From the NCBI GenBank assembly GCA_007922305.1, contig ML677335.1, positions 17,323,679 through 17,387,678 on the forward strand: a stretch of 64,000 nucleotides of DNA, read 5' to 3'. The notes beneath the pieces are model-generated. The model was not told where the DNA came from, did not search any database, and saw only the letters and a program-made list of their open reading frames with translations. The translations under genes and the position numbers were made by a program. Positions 24,335 to 36,194 of the stretch are shown piece by piece. Source of the DNA: Dermatemys mawii (taxonomy: Eukaryota; Chordata; Testudines; Dermatemydidae). How positions within the stretch are numbered: position 1 is the stretch's first letter; every line of letters starts with the position of its first letter.

Positions 24335-25860
24335 CTGAGAAAGCACAAGAAATAGGTCAAAGCAATCTTGAAAAACAAATAAAAACAAACCTTGCTATAT
24401 ACAACTTTAAAACAAATCCACTGTTGACAACTATTGGAATTTTAAAGTGTATCACAGTGTTTGGAGTTAAATATAAAGCTTCAGCTCCTTGACACAACTG
24501 ATTATACGAGAATTTTAGATTTTATTTTAAAAGAGTAAGTTTTTAGCCTTTCTTGTTACAGACAAGGATTTAAAAATGTGACTAAGTGCACCATAGAGGC
24601 TCAAAATCCAGAATGCAAATAAAAAGACATCCTCTCCATCTGTTACTTTTTAAAAATCTTATAATTGCTTTGCAAGTTTCATCTTTGGGGGGCCTCATTC
24701 ATGATTTTTGAATGTTTGGGATGAACAATAATTTTGTACTTGTTCAATCACCTAATCTAATGTAAGGATACATTTATCCTGCACCATAATTTAAAGATTT
24801 TAGGCAAAATTCTTTCCTGGCATACCACCATTAACTTCAGGTCAGTTTTGTCAGCAGAGAATTTGTCCTTTTGTTTGTAAGAAATCTGATGTAAAAAAGA
24901 GAAAAAGCTAAACATTAGCTAGATTAAATACAAGTTCAGGATTACACATATCGGCATTGGTATATGACAGTAGGCAATTCACATCTGCATCACAATATAC
25001 TGGAAAGCAAAAACCTTCAAACCACATATTTCTGTGGGGCCTGGAATTTTTCTTACACATTTCCAAATGTCCCAAAGAAAGGAGTCAGGTCTATAAAGGG
25101 CAGAAATCTTGTCAATATCAGTGCCTTTCCGGCTGCCTGTGCAATGGGACTAAGATGCCAGAGACAGGGTAGATGAGGGTTGGAATTATGACAGGCTCAT
25201 CTGGACTAACAGTAGGTACATGGGAAGCATTTTGGAACCACGGGAAGAGAATCATGGTCTTTATAAGAATTATCATCTCCCAATCCAGGCCAAAATGTCA
25301 TTCTACTCTTATCGTGGTATAGTTGCCACCATGTTGGTTCTAGGATATGAGAGAGACAAGATGGGTGAGTTAGTATCTTCTATTGGACCAGTGTCTGCTG
25401 GTGAAAGAGACAAGCTTGCAAGTTACAAAGAGCAAAAGATCTTCTTCAGGTCTGGGAAAGATAATCTGATCTGACCTGAAGAAGAGCTCTGTGTAACTCA
25501 AGAACTCATCTCTTTCACCAACAGAAGTTGGTCTAAAAAAATTATATTACTCTATTCTTACTCCAGTCTTATCAACTAGTACTTTTCTTCCAATGCTGGC
25601 TTCTACTTTGTCTCCTAGGAAGGACTCTCCAGGGTTGGGCTGCTTTTAATTTTGCTTCCCCAACTTTCTGGAGCTACTTTTCCTCTCTTCTTTGGGTTGA
25701 GATGGGCCTAAGGATGATACAGTTCCTCAGAGCATTGCATGACACAATTGACCACAGTCATAACTAGCAAAAATAGATATTGCACTGGAGTCTTCAGTTT
25801 CCAAAGTAGTTAGCCAGGGATTTTCTCTCCCTTCTATTTAACTTTATCCGTATTGTAGTA

Positions 25861-26043
25861 GCAGGGCCTGCTCCAGGCACCAGCCCAGGAAGCACGTGTC
25901 TAGGGCGGCACAAACTAAGGGGCAGCATTACGGTCATTCTTTGGGCTGCACATTTTTATTTTGAGTTTTTGGCTTCGGCAGCAGTCCTGCCGCCCTTTTT
26001 TTGTTTTTTTGCTTAGGGCAGCACAAAAGCCAGACCCGGCCCT
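25861..26043. mobile_element. hAT-type non-autonomous element
   Basis: It is flanked by TTGTAGTA (25853-25860) and ATGTAGTA (26044-26051). The ends are GCAGGGCCTG and, on the other strand, AGGGCCGGGTC. It lies in intron 5 of copy B and codes for nothing. Confidence 0.65.
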
Positions 26044-26763
26044 ATGTAGTATAGATGCTAAAAAGAAAAATGTTTCTTTTCCCCTGCTTTATGGTGACAG
26101 TGTGGTGCTACTTTTTCAAACTACCCAAAACACCTTCAATGCACTTTCAACACAGCAAGCAGTCTTAATAATCAGTTATAAAGCGAGAGGTGAAGGTGTT
26201 CATTCTCTATCCTAAATTAAGATTATGGAAACTCAGTGGTCATGACCTTGAATAAGTTATCATATTTTGACATTTGTTCTGGACTGAAAATGTGAGCATC
26301 ATATTTTCCCCTGGAAATTAAGAACCCTTCTGGGAGTTCTCAGATTACTAGATCATGAAGTGCTAACTTGGTGTCACAAGCAATTAAAGCTTTACAACTA
26401 AAGTGCACACAAACACAGTGCTTCCCCTTTTCAAATCTTACCATGACTCACCCCATTGGTTGTGATGCCTACAGAAAACTGCCTTCTGCAAGGCAGATGG
26501 CTAGTGGTGATTCCTGTTATTTATTAGTGCTATTGTAGCTAATTATATCTATGAATGGTGGACACAAGTAGGATAGCTAAAACATATTATTGTTGTCACC
26601 TGGTCCTCTTTCCCTCATAACTTGTTTGTTTAATCCTCTTGTTACATCTTATCTTTTAAATTATAAGCTTTTGGGAAAGGAACTGTCACTTACTATGTTC
26701 AACAGATAATACAGTAAGGCTCCAGTTTTGATGACAAGAACAATTTGATTTCTCTTACCATAC

Positions 26764-26873
26764 CTAAGGTGGTGCCCTGAGAATAGCCAACGTAATACAA
26801 TTGCTCTTGCCCCATTTTCTGCAGAATAAAGGTTATTATGGCAGGAAGGTCATGTGTGGCCATTTCATAAAAA
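26764..26873 (-). pseudogene. Copy B exon 5
   Basis: 110 bp, fully open, with a TTCTAG acceptor and TTAG/GTATGG donor. It encodes [17 protein letters not shown] and [11 protein letters not shown]. The catalytic Ser is kept. Taken alone this exon looks functional; it is called pseudogene because the copy lacks most other exons. Confidence 0.85.
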
Positions 26874-27334
26874 CTAGAACATAAAATGAAATTGGATACA
26901 TTATGAAGTTATAACTGCTGCCTGTAAGTGCAGAATGCAGCATTTTTGAATCACGGACATAGCAAATCAGATCATTACCTCACTCATCATTTCTGCCATC
27001 ATGGGATTTAAATCCTTGTCTCTCTATATAATAAAGATGCCTTTTTATTTTTACTTTTACAACTTTGGCAGTTTTGGCCTTGTCTTCATTAGGAAAATAT
27101 GGTGTGTTCTTAGCATGTGTTGAAATCATACTGAAGACTAGGCAGTTATAGTTTTAACCTGTGTCATCAAGTCAAGGTAAGCCCTAGGCTTGAATAATGC
27201 TTAGAAATAAGGAGAGTTGGTTGGGGAGGAGTATAATGTTCATTGGAAAGGTTTAACAATTGATTGGGGTGTTGCATATGCTATTTACAATGGCATTCTA
27301 GCAAGATTAGATTATTTTGGGAATTGGTTTGGGG

Positions 27335-27620
27335 TAGGATCCACAAAGGGACTTAACCATTAACCCATACATTACATTGCATCACACCATTTAACTTTTA
27401 TGCACCTAGAAAAACACTGCAATCCACAAAGTGAAGTTAGATACCTAGACCCTCTATACAATGAATGGGGAGAGAGATCTAAGAATGCAATCCACAACAA
27501 CCAGCATGGTAAGTGGAGGGAGGCTGCCTAATGTAGACAATGGGAGGCACCAATGACAGAAGTGTGTGCTAAACTTGGCTCCTTCCTTGGAGATAGATGC
27601 ATAAGTCCAAGATGCAGGGA
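27335..27620. repeat. Unclassified interspersed-repeat-like block
   Basis: The phrases GGATCCACAAAGGGACTTA and AATCCACAAAGTGAAGTTA recur in similar form within this block. This suggests a transposable-element fragment with internal similarity. No termini were identified; the borders are approximate. Confidence 0.3.
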
Positions 27621-27639
27621 AGTGCCTCTTAATGAGCCA

Positions 27640-28757
27640 CAAACTTACAAGGACAAGGGGGATCCAGTGGATTTAGTGGATTTAGATTTTCAGAAAGATT
27701 TCGACAAAGTCCATAACCAAAGGCTCTTAAGAAAAGTAAGCTGTCATGAGATAAGAAGGAAAGTCAGGGATTGGTAGCTGATTAAAAGATAGGAAACAAA
27801 CAGTAGGAATAAATGGTCAGTTATAAAACTACTCAAGATAATTAAGTCTGAGGCATACTGCAAAGAGCTATACAAAGATCTCTCAAAACTGGGTGATTGG
27901 GCAAGAAAATAGCAGATGAAATTCAATGTTGATAAATGCAAAGTAATGCAAATAGAAAACAACCTCAACTATACATATAAAATGTTCAGGTCGAAATTAT
28001 CTGTTACCACTCAGGAAAGAGATCTTGGAGTCATTGTGGATAGTTCTCTGAACACATCCATTCAATGTGCAGCAGCAGTCAAGAAAGCAAACAGTACTGG
28101 CCATCGTTAAGAAAGGGATAGATAAAACAGAAAATATCATATTGCCTCTATATAAATCCATGGTATGTCCACATTTTGAATACTCTGTGCAGATATGGTT
28201 GCCCCATCTCAAAAAAAATATATTGGAATTGGAAAAGATTCAGAAAAGGGCAACAAAAATGATGAGAGATATGGAACTCCATATAAGAAGAGATAAATAA
28301 GATTAGGACTTTTCAGCTTGGAAAAGAGATGACGAACGGGGACATGATTGAGGTCTATAAAATCATGACTGGTGTGGAGAAAGTAAATAAGGAAACATTA
28401 TTTACTCCCCCACATAACACAAGAACTAGGGCTTCACCAAATGAAATTAATAGGAAGCAGGTTTAAAAACAAACAAAAGGAAGTATTTCTTCACCCAATG
28501 CACAGTCAACCTGTGGCACTCCTTGCCAGAGGATGTTGTGACGGCCACGACTATGACTACATAAGTTCATGGAGGACAAGTCCATCAATGGCTATTAGCC
28601 AGGATGGGCAGGGATGGTGGGAACAGGTGACAGGGGATAGATTACTTCATGATTACCTGCTCTATTCTTTCCCTCTGGGGCACCTGGCATTGGCCACTGT
28701 CAGAAGACAGGATACTGGGCTAGATGGACCTTTGGTCTAACCCGCTCTTATGAATAT
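27640..28757 (+). mobile_element. CR1-type LINE fragment
   Basis: A decayed reverse-transcriptase end reads DLDFQKDFDKV, then FNVDKCKVMQIE, ERDLGVIVDSSL and EKIQKRATKMM, in shifted frames. It is followed by a 3' tail ending CTAGATGGACCTTTGGTCTA. It lies between copies B and C on the opposite strand to the lipases and is broken by frameshifts and stops. Confidence 0.85.
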
Positions 28758-29551
28758 GCTAAATATTGTATTTTACTTTTTCTTTTATTTTCTCCCCTTC
28801 CTGCTTCTCATCATCACTTCCATCATACTTTGCAGGTCAGAAGGGTGGGAGAAGTATTTTGTTCTGCCCTATTTTTATTACTAATTCAGTTTTGACATTA
28901 CATTATGCACAGCCTTATTCAAAAAGATGTTGGATTCTACAGAAGAATGAGGGGCATTTATCTAAATAATGTAGTTTTAATTACTAAATAATAAAGCCAA
29001 TAGACATTAATTACAGTACTTGTCTTTGGCTTCAGAGTCTAAAGATCAATTATTTAAATGTAAAACACAAGTTTAGCAGTTCAAAATGTGTTTTACATTT
29101 TTCTGTATTTTAGGACATGGGCAACACTTCTTAATTTAAAAAAACAGCAACTCCTATCAACCCACCCATATGCACTCACCTTTTTGGTTTAATTTCTATA
29201 AAATCAAATCTTAGTTCATAAACAATTTTGGTCATCAGTTCCCCCACCCACTGTTTATAGACAAAATAGTTTAGCAAAAAGTGCCAGGAAAGGCACTTCC
29301 CTTTTTTTCTTTGCATAGTAATGTGCTGGCTGCTGGTCCAAGAATGTAAGTGACATTTCTGCCTCTTGTCCCTTCATTGTCAGCTCTTATACTTTAAAAA
29401 TTGCACAGAAATAACAATTTAAAAGCTTATCATGACTGGATAACTTTATATTATTTGGTGAATTACTTCAACACTCCAGTGGGATGGAAAAATTGGTGCA
29501 GACATAAAAAAAATGGAGAAAAAAAAATCAAGCCAGTCACAAGAAGCCATT

Positions 29552-29557
29552 TTTATT
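29552..29557 (-). promoter_or_regulatory. Candidate polyadenylation signal of copy C
   Basis: AATAAA on the minus strand, about 470 bp past the stop codon. The long distance is due to a hAT element at 29590-29965. The equivalent signal in copy D is 86 bp past its stop. Confidence 0.5.
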
Positions 29558-29589
29558 AAGATAAGTGAAGTAGTGCGACAGCCACCTAT

Positions 29590-29965
29590 CACAGTTGCCA
29601 ACTTTCACGGGGTAAATAAGCACCCCGACTTTCGCAATAAGCCAAAAAAAAATCAAGCTAATCCCATTTCAAAATAAGGCCAAAACAAGCTGATCCCTAA
29701 GAACCTCAACACTCTATGTGACTAGATCCCCTCAGTGTGCAGTCTGAGACCGTGGCGAGCCCAATGTGGATCCCTGAAACTCTTCCCTCCCTTACCCCTG
29801 CTTGCTCCCCCTTGCCACTGCTTGCCAGGAGCCGATCAAAGAAAAGGCAGCAACAAGTTGCAACAAGCAACAAGCCAAGAACTACCCCACAAGCAACTCA
29901 CAAGCTAATTAAGCCAAAAACAAGACCAATTTCTGTGTTTTTTTTCATGGGTTTGGCATGTCTGT
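29590..29965. mobile_element. hAT-type insertion in the 3' UTR of copy C
   Basis: It is flanked by CACCTAT (29583-29589) and CACTTAT (29966-29972). The ends CACAGTTGCCAAC and, on the other strand, ACAGACATGCCAAAC are inverted repeats. Copy D has no insertion at the matching place, so this came after the duplication. Confidence 0.5.
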
Positions 29966-30027
29966 CACTTATGTGATGCAACAAACCGGTGTCATAATTA
30001 CACCAAATCTGTAAGTGCTCTAAGGCT

Positions 30028-30261
30028 TTATGGATGCTTCTCCATCAATTCAAGGATTTTAGCATACATACGCTGGGTTGCTTCAAGACCCCAGGTGAAA
30101 TCATGATGAGTCCAATCAGGAAAATATTGACAGAAAATTAAACTGGTAATTTGTGAGAGTAAGTCCGCAGTGTCCTGTGGGCTTGCAGCTGAGTCACGGC
30201 CACCATTCCATAATGCAATTGGCACAGTCATATCTTCTATCTTATAAAATGGAGGAGTGGT
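30028..30261 (-). pseudogene. Copy C exon 10 (catalytic Asp and His, stop codon)
   Basis: 234 bp: 77 codons plus TAA at 30028-30030. It contains DMTVPIALWNGGRD (catalytic Asp341) and DWTHHDFTWGLEAT (catalytic His370, codon 30106-30108), ending MEKHP. The acceptor is TTCCACAG. The exon itself is intact. Confidence 0.88.
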
Positions 30262-30781
30262 CTGTGGAAGGGAGAAGGCCATTTAAAATCAAAAATGAAG
30301 GTCGGAAGCCTCAGTTACTTTTTATCCAAACGGGTTTGCCAACTGATACTTGTGTATAAACATAGGAGTTGCCATAGTGATCCAGTCTTTCTGGTCCCGT
30401 ATCCTGTCTCTGACGTGACCTGTGACAAATACTTGTGAGGAAGATGTAAGAAGCCATGCACTGGACAACAACGAAACACCTGCTCACACTCGAAGTTTTA
30501 TCCTAACTTCCAATGGTGAGAGTTTGGCCAGTGCCCTCAAGAGAGAAAGTTTAGGTCCCATTCAGTTATTTAATCTTCTCTGAGATAACTGAGGATGTTC
30601 GCATCTGATCTTTAACTCCTACTGAGACTCTGGGCCAAAACAGGAGGCTCCAAAATCCTGACTGAGGATTCTATGTAAATGGATGGATTTCAGAAAGTGT
30701 CTGGCACCCAACATCTCCCATTGACTTCAATCTGAACAGACCTGAGCAAAATTACAAAAAGGAAGAAAAAGAGGGACTGTG

Positions 30782-30905
30782 ATTATGCCCAACTGGGAAA
30801 AAAGGAAACCAAGGCACAAGTAAATTAGATGACTTGCCCAGGGTGACACAGAAAGTCTGTTACAGAGTTGGGAGTTGAAGCCAGATCTCCTGATGGCCAG
30901 TCCCA
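30782..30905 (-). repeat. MIR-type SINE relic
   Basis: The plus strand reads GACTTGCCCAGGGTGACACA and then GAGTTGGGAGTTGAAGCCAG, the reverse complement of the MIR core. The same relic occurs in the duplicated copy at about 56738-56838, so it predates the duplication. Confidence 0.7.
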
Positions 30906-31427
30906 TGCTTTAGTGCAAGGCCACCTTTCCTTCTGTGCCTTCCAGCTCCCTTTTCTGTGTAGGCACATGCAGACCCCCAGTGACTCTGTTACGAGGTGCC
31001 TAAATAACCTCCGGGTAAGATTTCATTTCTTTACTTCTGACTCTGATTCTAGGTTCTGAGGCATAAGCTCTCATTTTTTGAAATCCCCCTTTCTAAAGCT
31101 TAGTGTCATAGGCCTGGGTTTTGTTAAAATTCTTTTCCCCAGGGTGTTAAACTTAATTCTGTTGTGGTCACACACAAGATGAAGTCAAATAGCCTCTCAG
31201 TTGTGCAGCCTATACCACCCATTCCAAGAAAAAAGGTAATTTAGGGTCTCAAGCATGACAGCTCTGACCATAATCAGACTGAAACCCAGGTCTCCAGAGA
31301 TGAAAAAAGATAATGCACAAACCCACTATGCCATGTTGATCCCTGGAGGTACATATTTGGCTTTAGTTCTCTCCTCATTCTCCTTAGATTTCAAAATTAA
31401 AAAGAAAAAAAAATCATTTTTCCCTAC

Positions 31428-31493
31428 CTGATTGTATTTATCTTTGTTCTTAGAACCATAGTCAAAATACTTAAATTCTCCAGATTTAGCTAC
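31428..31493 (-). pseudogene. Copy C exon 9
   Basis: 66 bp, 22 codons: VAKSGEFKYFDYGSKNKDKY then NQ. The acceptor is TTTTTAG and the donor CAG/GTAGGG. LIPA and LIPF have two more codons here, from memory; copies C and D share the shorter form. Confidence 0.85.
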
Positions 31494-31800
31494 CTAAAAA
31501 GGAAAAACAAGGGCATAAAATACAACTGAATGATCTTAATGTATTTTTCTGCTTTAAAGTGTAATAAAATGCAAAACTAAAGAATAACACGAACATGCAA
31601 AGTTCATCAGAGTCTCTATAAACAAGAATATGTAGCTGTGCAACAAAAAGAAAAGCTGATTTCAAAACATTTTTTAAAACCATTCTATTTACTCTGAGGG
31701 ATTTTTTTTCACTTAAAATTATATAATCAAGACTCAGTATACAAAGATTTTTTTAAAAAAATGAATACACTCTAAAGAAAGCAACTGCTTAGAATCCACA

Positions 31801-31933
31801 AAAAAAGCGAGGAGTACTTGTGGCACCTTGGAGACTAACAAATTTATTTGAGCATAAGCTTTTGTGGGCTACGGCCCACTTCATCAGATGCATTATCATC
31901 ATCAGACTAACACGGCTGCTACTCTGAAACCTG
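31801..31933 (-). mobile_element. SINE-like high-copy turtle repeat
   Basis: It is flanked by the 12-bp duplication TTAGAATCCACA (31789-31800) and TTAGAATCTACA (31934-31945). Such a length suits LINE-driven insertion. A T-rich 3' end on the minus strand (CTCGCTTTTTT) also fits. The family name is not assigned. It is absent from the matching place in copy D. Confidence 0.65.
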
Positions 31934-32826
31934 TTAGAATCTACAGCTTCCCAATGTTCCCACTGTATGCACAATTCACTGATTTCTATCATGGACTGAG
32001 AAAAAAGAAAAACCATCTGAACTGAAAAGAAAAGGAGAAGACAGACAGTTGGCGATGGGCAAGTGAGAAAAAGTGATATACTGAATCTACAGAGATTCTT
32101 ATACAATTATAAGCACTAATTTAATTATCTTCTATATGTAAATAGCACCTTTAATTACCCCTTTTAGACTGACTAATCTACTCAAGCTAGTTCCTGAGGG
32201 GGGTTGAAAGGGATGTTCCACCAACAGCTGAAATGAATACTAGTAAAGCACAATTTCATTAATCTGCTCTGTAGTCCGTTTCTCCATTGGCTCAATGTTT
32301 CTGTCCTATGCTTCTCCCATTGGTGTGGAATATTTCTTTTCTAATATTCTAAAATCACAGATTTACTGGTATCCTAGAATATTAGTGACCATAATGGTTA
32401 TGAGGGAAAAAGAAAACTTCCTTACTGGAATCAGAGTCCCCATTTAGCAGGACTCCCCTCCTCTTACGTAACACAATAATAATCAGGCTGAAGTTTTCCA
32501 CTGGCATCCCTGTGAACCAGAATATGCCTAAGAATGCTGTTGTATCAAACACATCTCAGGTCAGTGCCATATCAGCAGAGAACACCTGATTATTGAGCAG
32601 ATCTGAATGACCCAGTTAAAAGTAATACAAAATCTCACTCTCTGGTAGTAAAGGGAAATGAGTATTTCATTGATAAATGGTGATTTTCTCTTAAACAAAT
32701 TTTTAACTCAAATATTAAAGGAAGAATCAAACCAAATTATGAAACACCATCCATTAGTGCAGTATGTTTATTTTTTTAAAAAAAAGACGTGGTTAAGCAG
32801 TTCTATAAATATATCAGAAACTCTAC

Positions 32827-32898
32827 CTGGCCCCAGTGGATTACATTTTTTACAGATGTATAATCTGGAAAGCTTGCTACAAATACATCTGTCCGGCT
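32827..32898 (-). pseudogene. Copy C exon 8
   Basis: 72 bp, 24 codons: SRTDVFVASFPDYTSVKN then VIHWGQ. The acceptor is CTTGCAG and the donor CAG/GTAGAG. Intact. Confidence 0.85.
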
Positions 32899-33610
32899 CT
32901 GCAAGACAAAAAATATTGTTACACAGTACTCATTTTCTAAGTGAAGTAAATATGGACAAATTCTACTCAATTAGACCTATCCATGCACCTATCCAGGACA
33001 CAATTTAAAAGAGAAATTGTTTCCACAGTACATCAAATATACTTTACAAGAAACACAGGGAAAAAATGTGAAAATCTAAAAACGGTACCAGCTCCAAATG
33101 CAGCCCTATTTCCATCCCCTTCCCACTAAGAAAAGCCTGAGAGAACAGTTGGAGCTTACCTCAACTCCAAAAACTCATATTATAATGCCTCGAAATTAGG
33201 TTTTAATCAACTGCATGAATTTAGCTCTGGAGAAGGCAAATGTTGCAGAAGCTAAGCTCAAATTTTGTCATGGGGAATGGGATGTCATAACACAAGCAGA
33301 ATATTGAGAGTTCACTGGATTTGGAGCATACCTAAGTCAAGCTCTGAACGATCCAGAGACCCGTTATGGTTTCTGGAGGAAATTACATTACACTTAGTCA
33401 CACTGCATAGCTTCCACTCAAGGAGAGACAAACTGGCTTCTCACGTGTTTTGTCCCCCTCATTGCTTTGCTTTGCTTTTCTTTCCATTTAGCTAATGCCT
33501 TCATGAAGAAATCATAATTAAAAACTCCCTACACTAGCATGACAATTGATGCCAGCACTTTGTTTTCTCTGCTTGTGCTTCTATACTTTTGCTCTCCCTA
33601 TTGTATTTTC

Positions 33611-33750
33611 TTGTCTTTTTAGATTATCAATTTCCTTGTCTATTTAGAGGTCTTCCAGGCAGAGACTGTGTACTTCCCTGTGTCTGTTCAGTGACTAGGA
33701 CAATGGGGTTTGATCCTGTGGTCCTAGAAACTATCATAATAAACATGATT
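33611..33750 (+). repeat. L2/MIR-like 3' tail relic
   Basis: It contains GGCAGAGACTGTGTACTTCC, then GTGACTAGGACAATGGGG and TTTGATCCTGTGGTCCTAG, resembling the common L2/MIR 3' tail. A partner copy lies at 60476-60595 in the duplicate. Confidence 0.55.
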
Positions 33751-34117
33751 CATAGTAAAAAGCAAAACTTGCTTTTAAACCCACATGATTTAAAACCAGC
33801 ACTACTACCAATCCTACTCACCCAAATTATTTTGCAAACCTAGTGTGTTCAAAATTCTTCTCACTGACATAACAATAGCACCTCCAAGAAGGGAGGAGCA
33901 CTGACTTTTCAAACATTTGCAGAAAGATAAAACTGAAATATTTCTGAGCTGGAGGAAACAGATGAACCAAATGTAAAGGCCACAGTTAGTTCTAGACTGT
34001 ATTGTGCACTTCCCAGGAAATTCACCTTCTATTTGATGCTCACTGTGACAGAAGAATTTCCTCAAATTCTACAACAGTCTAAAGACCTAGTTATCTTATT
34101 GCAGGGACTGTTTCTAT

Positions 34118-34401
34118 GGCTTGGTCTTCACTAGGGGCGGGGATCCACTGCAGATACGCAACTTCAGCTACGTGAATCACGTAGCTGAAGTTTGCGTATC
34201 TGCAGCCGACTTACCTGCTGTCCTCACAGCGGCGGCAGTCAGCGGCGCATTCCCTTGTTGACTCCAGCTTACACCTCTGGTCAAGCTGGAGTTACGGAGT
34301 CGACGGGGGCAGCACTGGCAATCGATTTCTCACATCTTGACGAGATGTGATAAATCTATCGCCATAAGATCGATCTCCCCCGCTGTAGTGAAGACAAGCC
34401 C
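34118..34401. mobile_element. Harbinger-like MITE, inserted in copy C only
   Basis: 284 bp with inverted ends GGCTTGGTCTTCACTAG and, on the other strand, GGGCTTGTCTTCACTAC, flanked by TAT on both sides. It is the same family as 11401-11901, including the central near-palindrome CTTCAGCTACGTG/CACGTAGCTGAAG. Copy D shows an empty site at about 60980 (TTCTACGTTTCTA), so insertion followed the duplication. Confidence 0.75.
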
Positions 34402-34568
34402 TATGTTTCTACAACACCCAATACTGTGGGACCACAATCTCAACTGAGGATTTGGGGCCCTAATGTATGTGTTGCTGTTTATAAGGATGATGGTGGTATG
34501 CTGCACCAACACTGTGAAACTAAGAAACTGGCTTATGCCAATCAATAAATTAGCATTACTATACTTGC

Positions 34569-34718
34569 CACATTTATGTTTTTCTCATTAACTGCACTGA
34601 AAACTGAAAAAAGGGCTTGACTGCAAAGTTGATCTATTAATGCAATTCCACACACCCTGGCAGTAAGGAATTTCAATCTTGCACTTAACAGGCAGAATTC
34701 TTTCTTGCCAAATACAAT
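34569..34718 (-). pseudogene. Copy C exon 7, acceptor lost
   Basis: 150 bp, open: IVFGKKEFCLLSARLKF, ending NEKNINV. The base pair before the exon is AT where A and D have AG, so the normal acceptor is gone. The donor is GTG/GCAAGT, a GC donor with otherwise good consensus. The conserved GGF before NEKN is SAV here. Confidence 0.85.
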
Positions 34719-36194
34719 ATGAGAAAATATAAAGAGGTTGTTCACCATGACTCTTAAATGCGTTTTTCATTTTTGTTCTCTTATTACACCTTGTGTATGG
34801 GTAAGTGTCTCTCAGAAAGACTCAGATAAAGAGTTAAATTTGCTGGAATGTTCATGACTTTTTCAGAGCCAAGAATGTTTATACTTACAATGAGGTAATG
34901 ACAGATGCACGTCAGTACAAGTAAAATGTCACAGCCTCTCCTCTTTTGTTCACCTAAGGAGGGGGATCAGCATTCTTGGCCAAGCTGTGACAATCTCTCC
35001 ATTTTCTCCTTCACAAAACATGCCCCCACCACCACAAATGGAAAGAGAGACCATAGATGAATTCATGGTTCCACAGAAGTCAGTGGAATCCCAGGAATCC
35101 CATGAGGCACCGTAGTGACTCAGGCACTGGGAAAAGAACACAGAGCATCATCTTGCTCATGAATATGGCTCATGGATGATAATAAGGACATGGAAGACCC
35201 AGAGATACAACTCCCAGAAGGGACATGAGTGGCTCAGATGGAGGCAGAGATTATGGACCTGAAATGAAGCATTTCATTTTGATTTTCATAACATAAAACT
35301 TATCCAAAATTATCTTTCCTTGTAAAATATTTTTATTTCAATGTAAACCATTTCCTAATGGGAAAAGATAATATTAGCTTTTTTTTTAGCCAGCTACTAC
35401 AATTTCTTTGTCTTGGCTACAGTTTTAGATGGTATCAATTAAATTCATCTAGATAATTTGATCTAAATATCACACCTTTTAATGCTAGTCTAGATGAGAC
35501 CTCTCTGTTTAGACTGAACAAGTCACTTGGGGTCCAACCTATGAACTATTCAGTGAAGTCAGACTACTCACATAAGTAAGGAGCTGTCGGATCTAAGGGC
35601 CAAAATTTCTCTCTTTAAATCTTTCAAATCTCTCAAGACTTATTTTGGGAGGAGAGTCTCTTCGTTCTTTCCTCAAAATTTACAGTCCTTGAAAGAACAT
35701 ACTACTCCTCATGACTGACAATTTGTGCAAAATTGCAGCTTTTCAGGCTTTTGGACGTTTGTCAGTTAAAAGCTTTTAAGCTTGATATTTCCAGAAAAAT
35801 CAAATTTCAGGCAAGGAAAAACCAAGTGGAATAATTTGGTGAAAATCTTTTTTGTTTACATACACAGACACACACACATGTACGTGCACAAAAAAACCCA
35901 GTTTCTTCTAACCCTACTCTCAATATGTTTATCACACTATTGTTGCATGATGCATGGTAAACTGGTTTGCAAACATAACATTTTGCATTGTTCCATGGGA
36001 AATGCATATATATCACACTCCTCTGTGCATACAGGCCACACATCCTAAGTTTTCATTTACAACTTTTCATACAACTACATTTATTGATGAGAGTAATGAA
36101 ATATGGAGGATTCTACATACTCTTAATATATCAGTAGGAAGAAACATCAGTTGTGTCAGAGGGGCTTTACTTTTGTTTAATGTGTATGCAGGTC

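Larger units (their letters stand above)
22360..26873 (-). pseudogene. Lipase copy B, truncated relic
   Basis: It consists of exon 5 (26764-26873), exon 6 (24198-24334) and the start of a decayed exon 7 (ending upstream at about 22493). Exon 5 is open and keeps GYSQG. Exon 6 has normal splice borders but an in-frame TGA at 24297-24299, at the position read as Gln in copies A, C and D. Exon 7 keeps only its intron border and the GKKEL start. I found no exons 2-4 before the polyadenylation signal of copy C (29.55 kb) and no exons 8-10 downstream. The three exons have the family spacing and order, so this is a duplicated gene, not a retrocopy. An LTR-like element ends about 55 bp from the exon 6 donor. 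It is very unlikely to make a working lipase. Confidence 0.8.
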
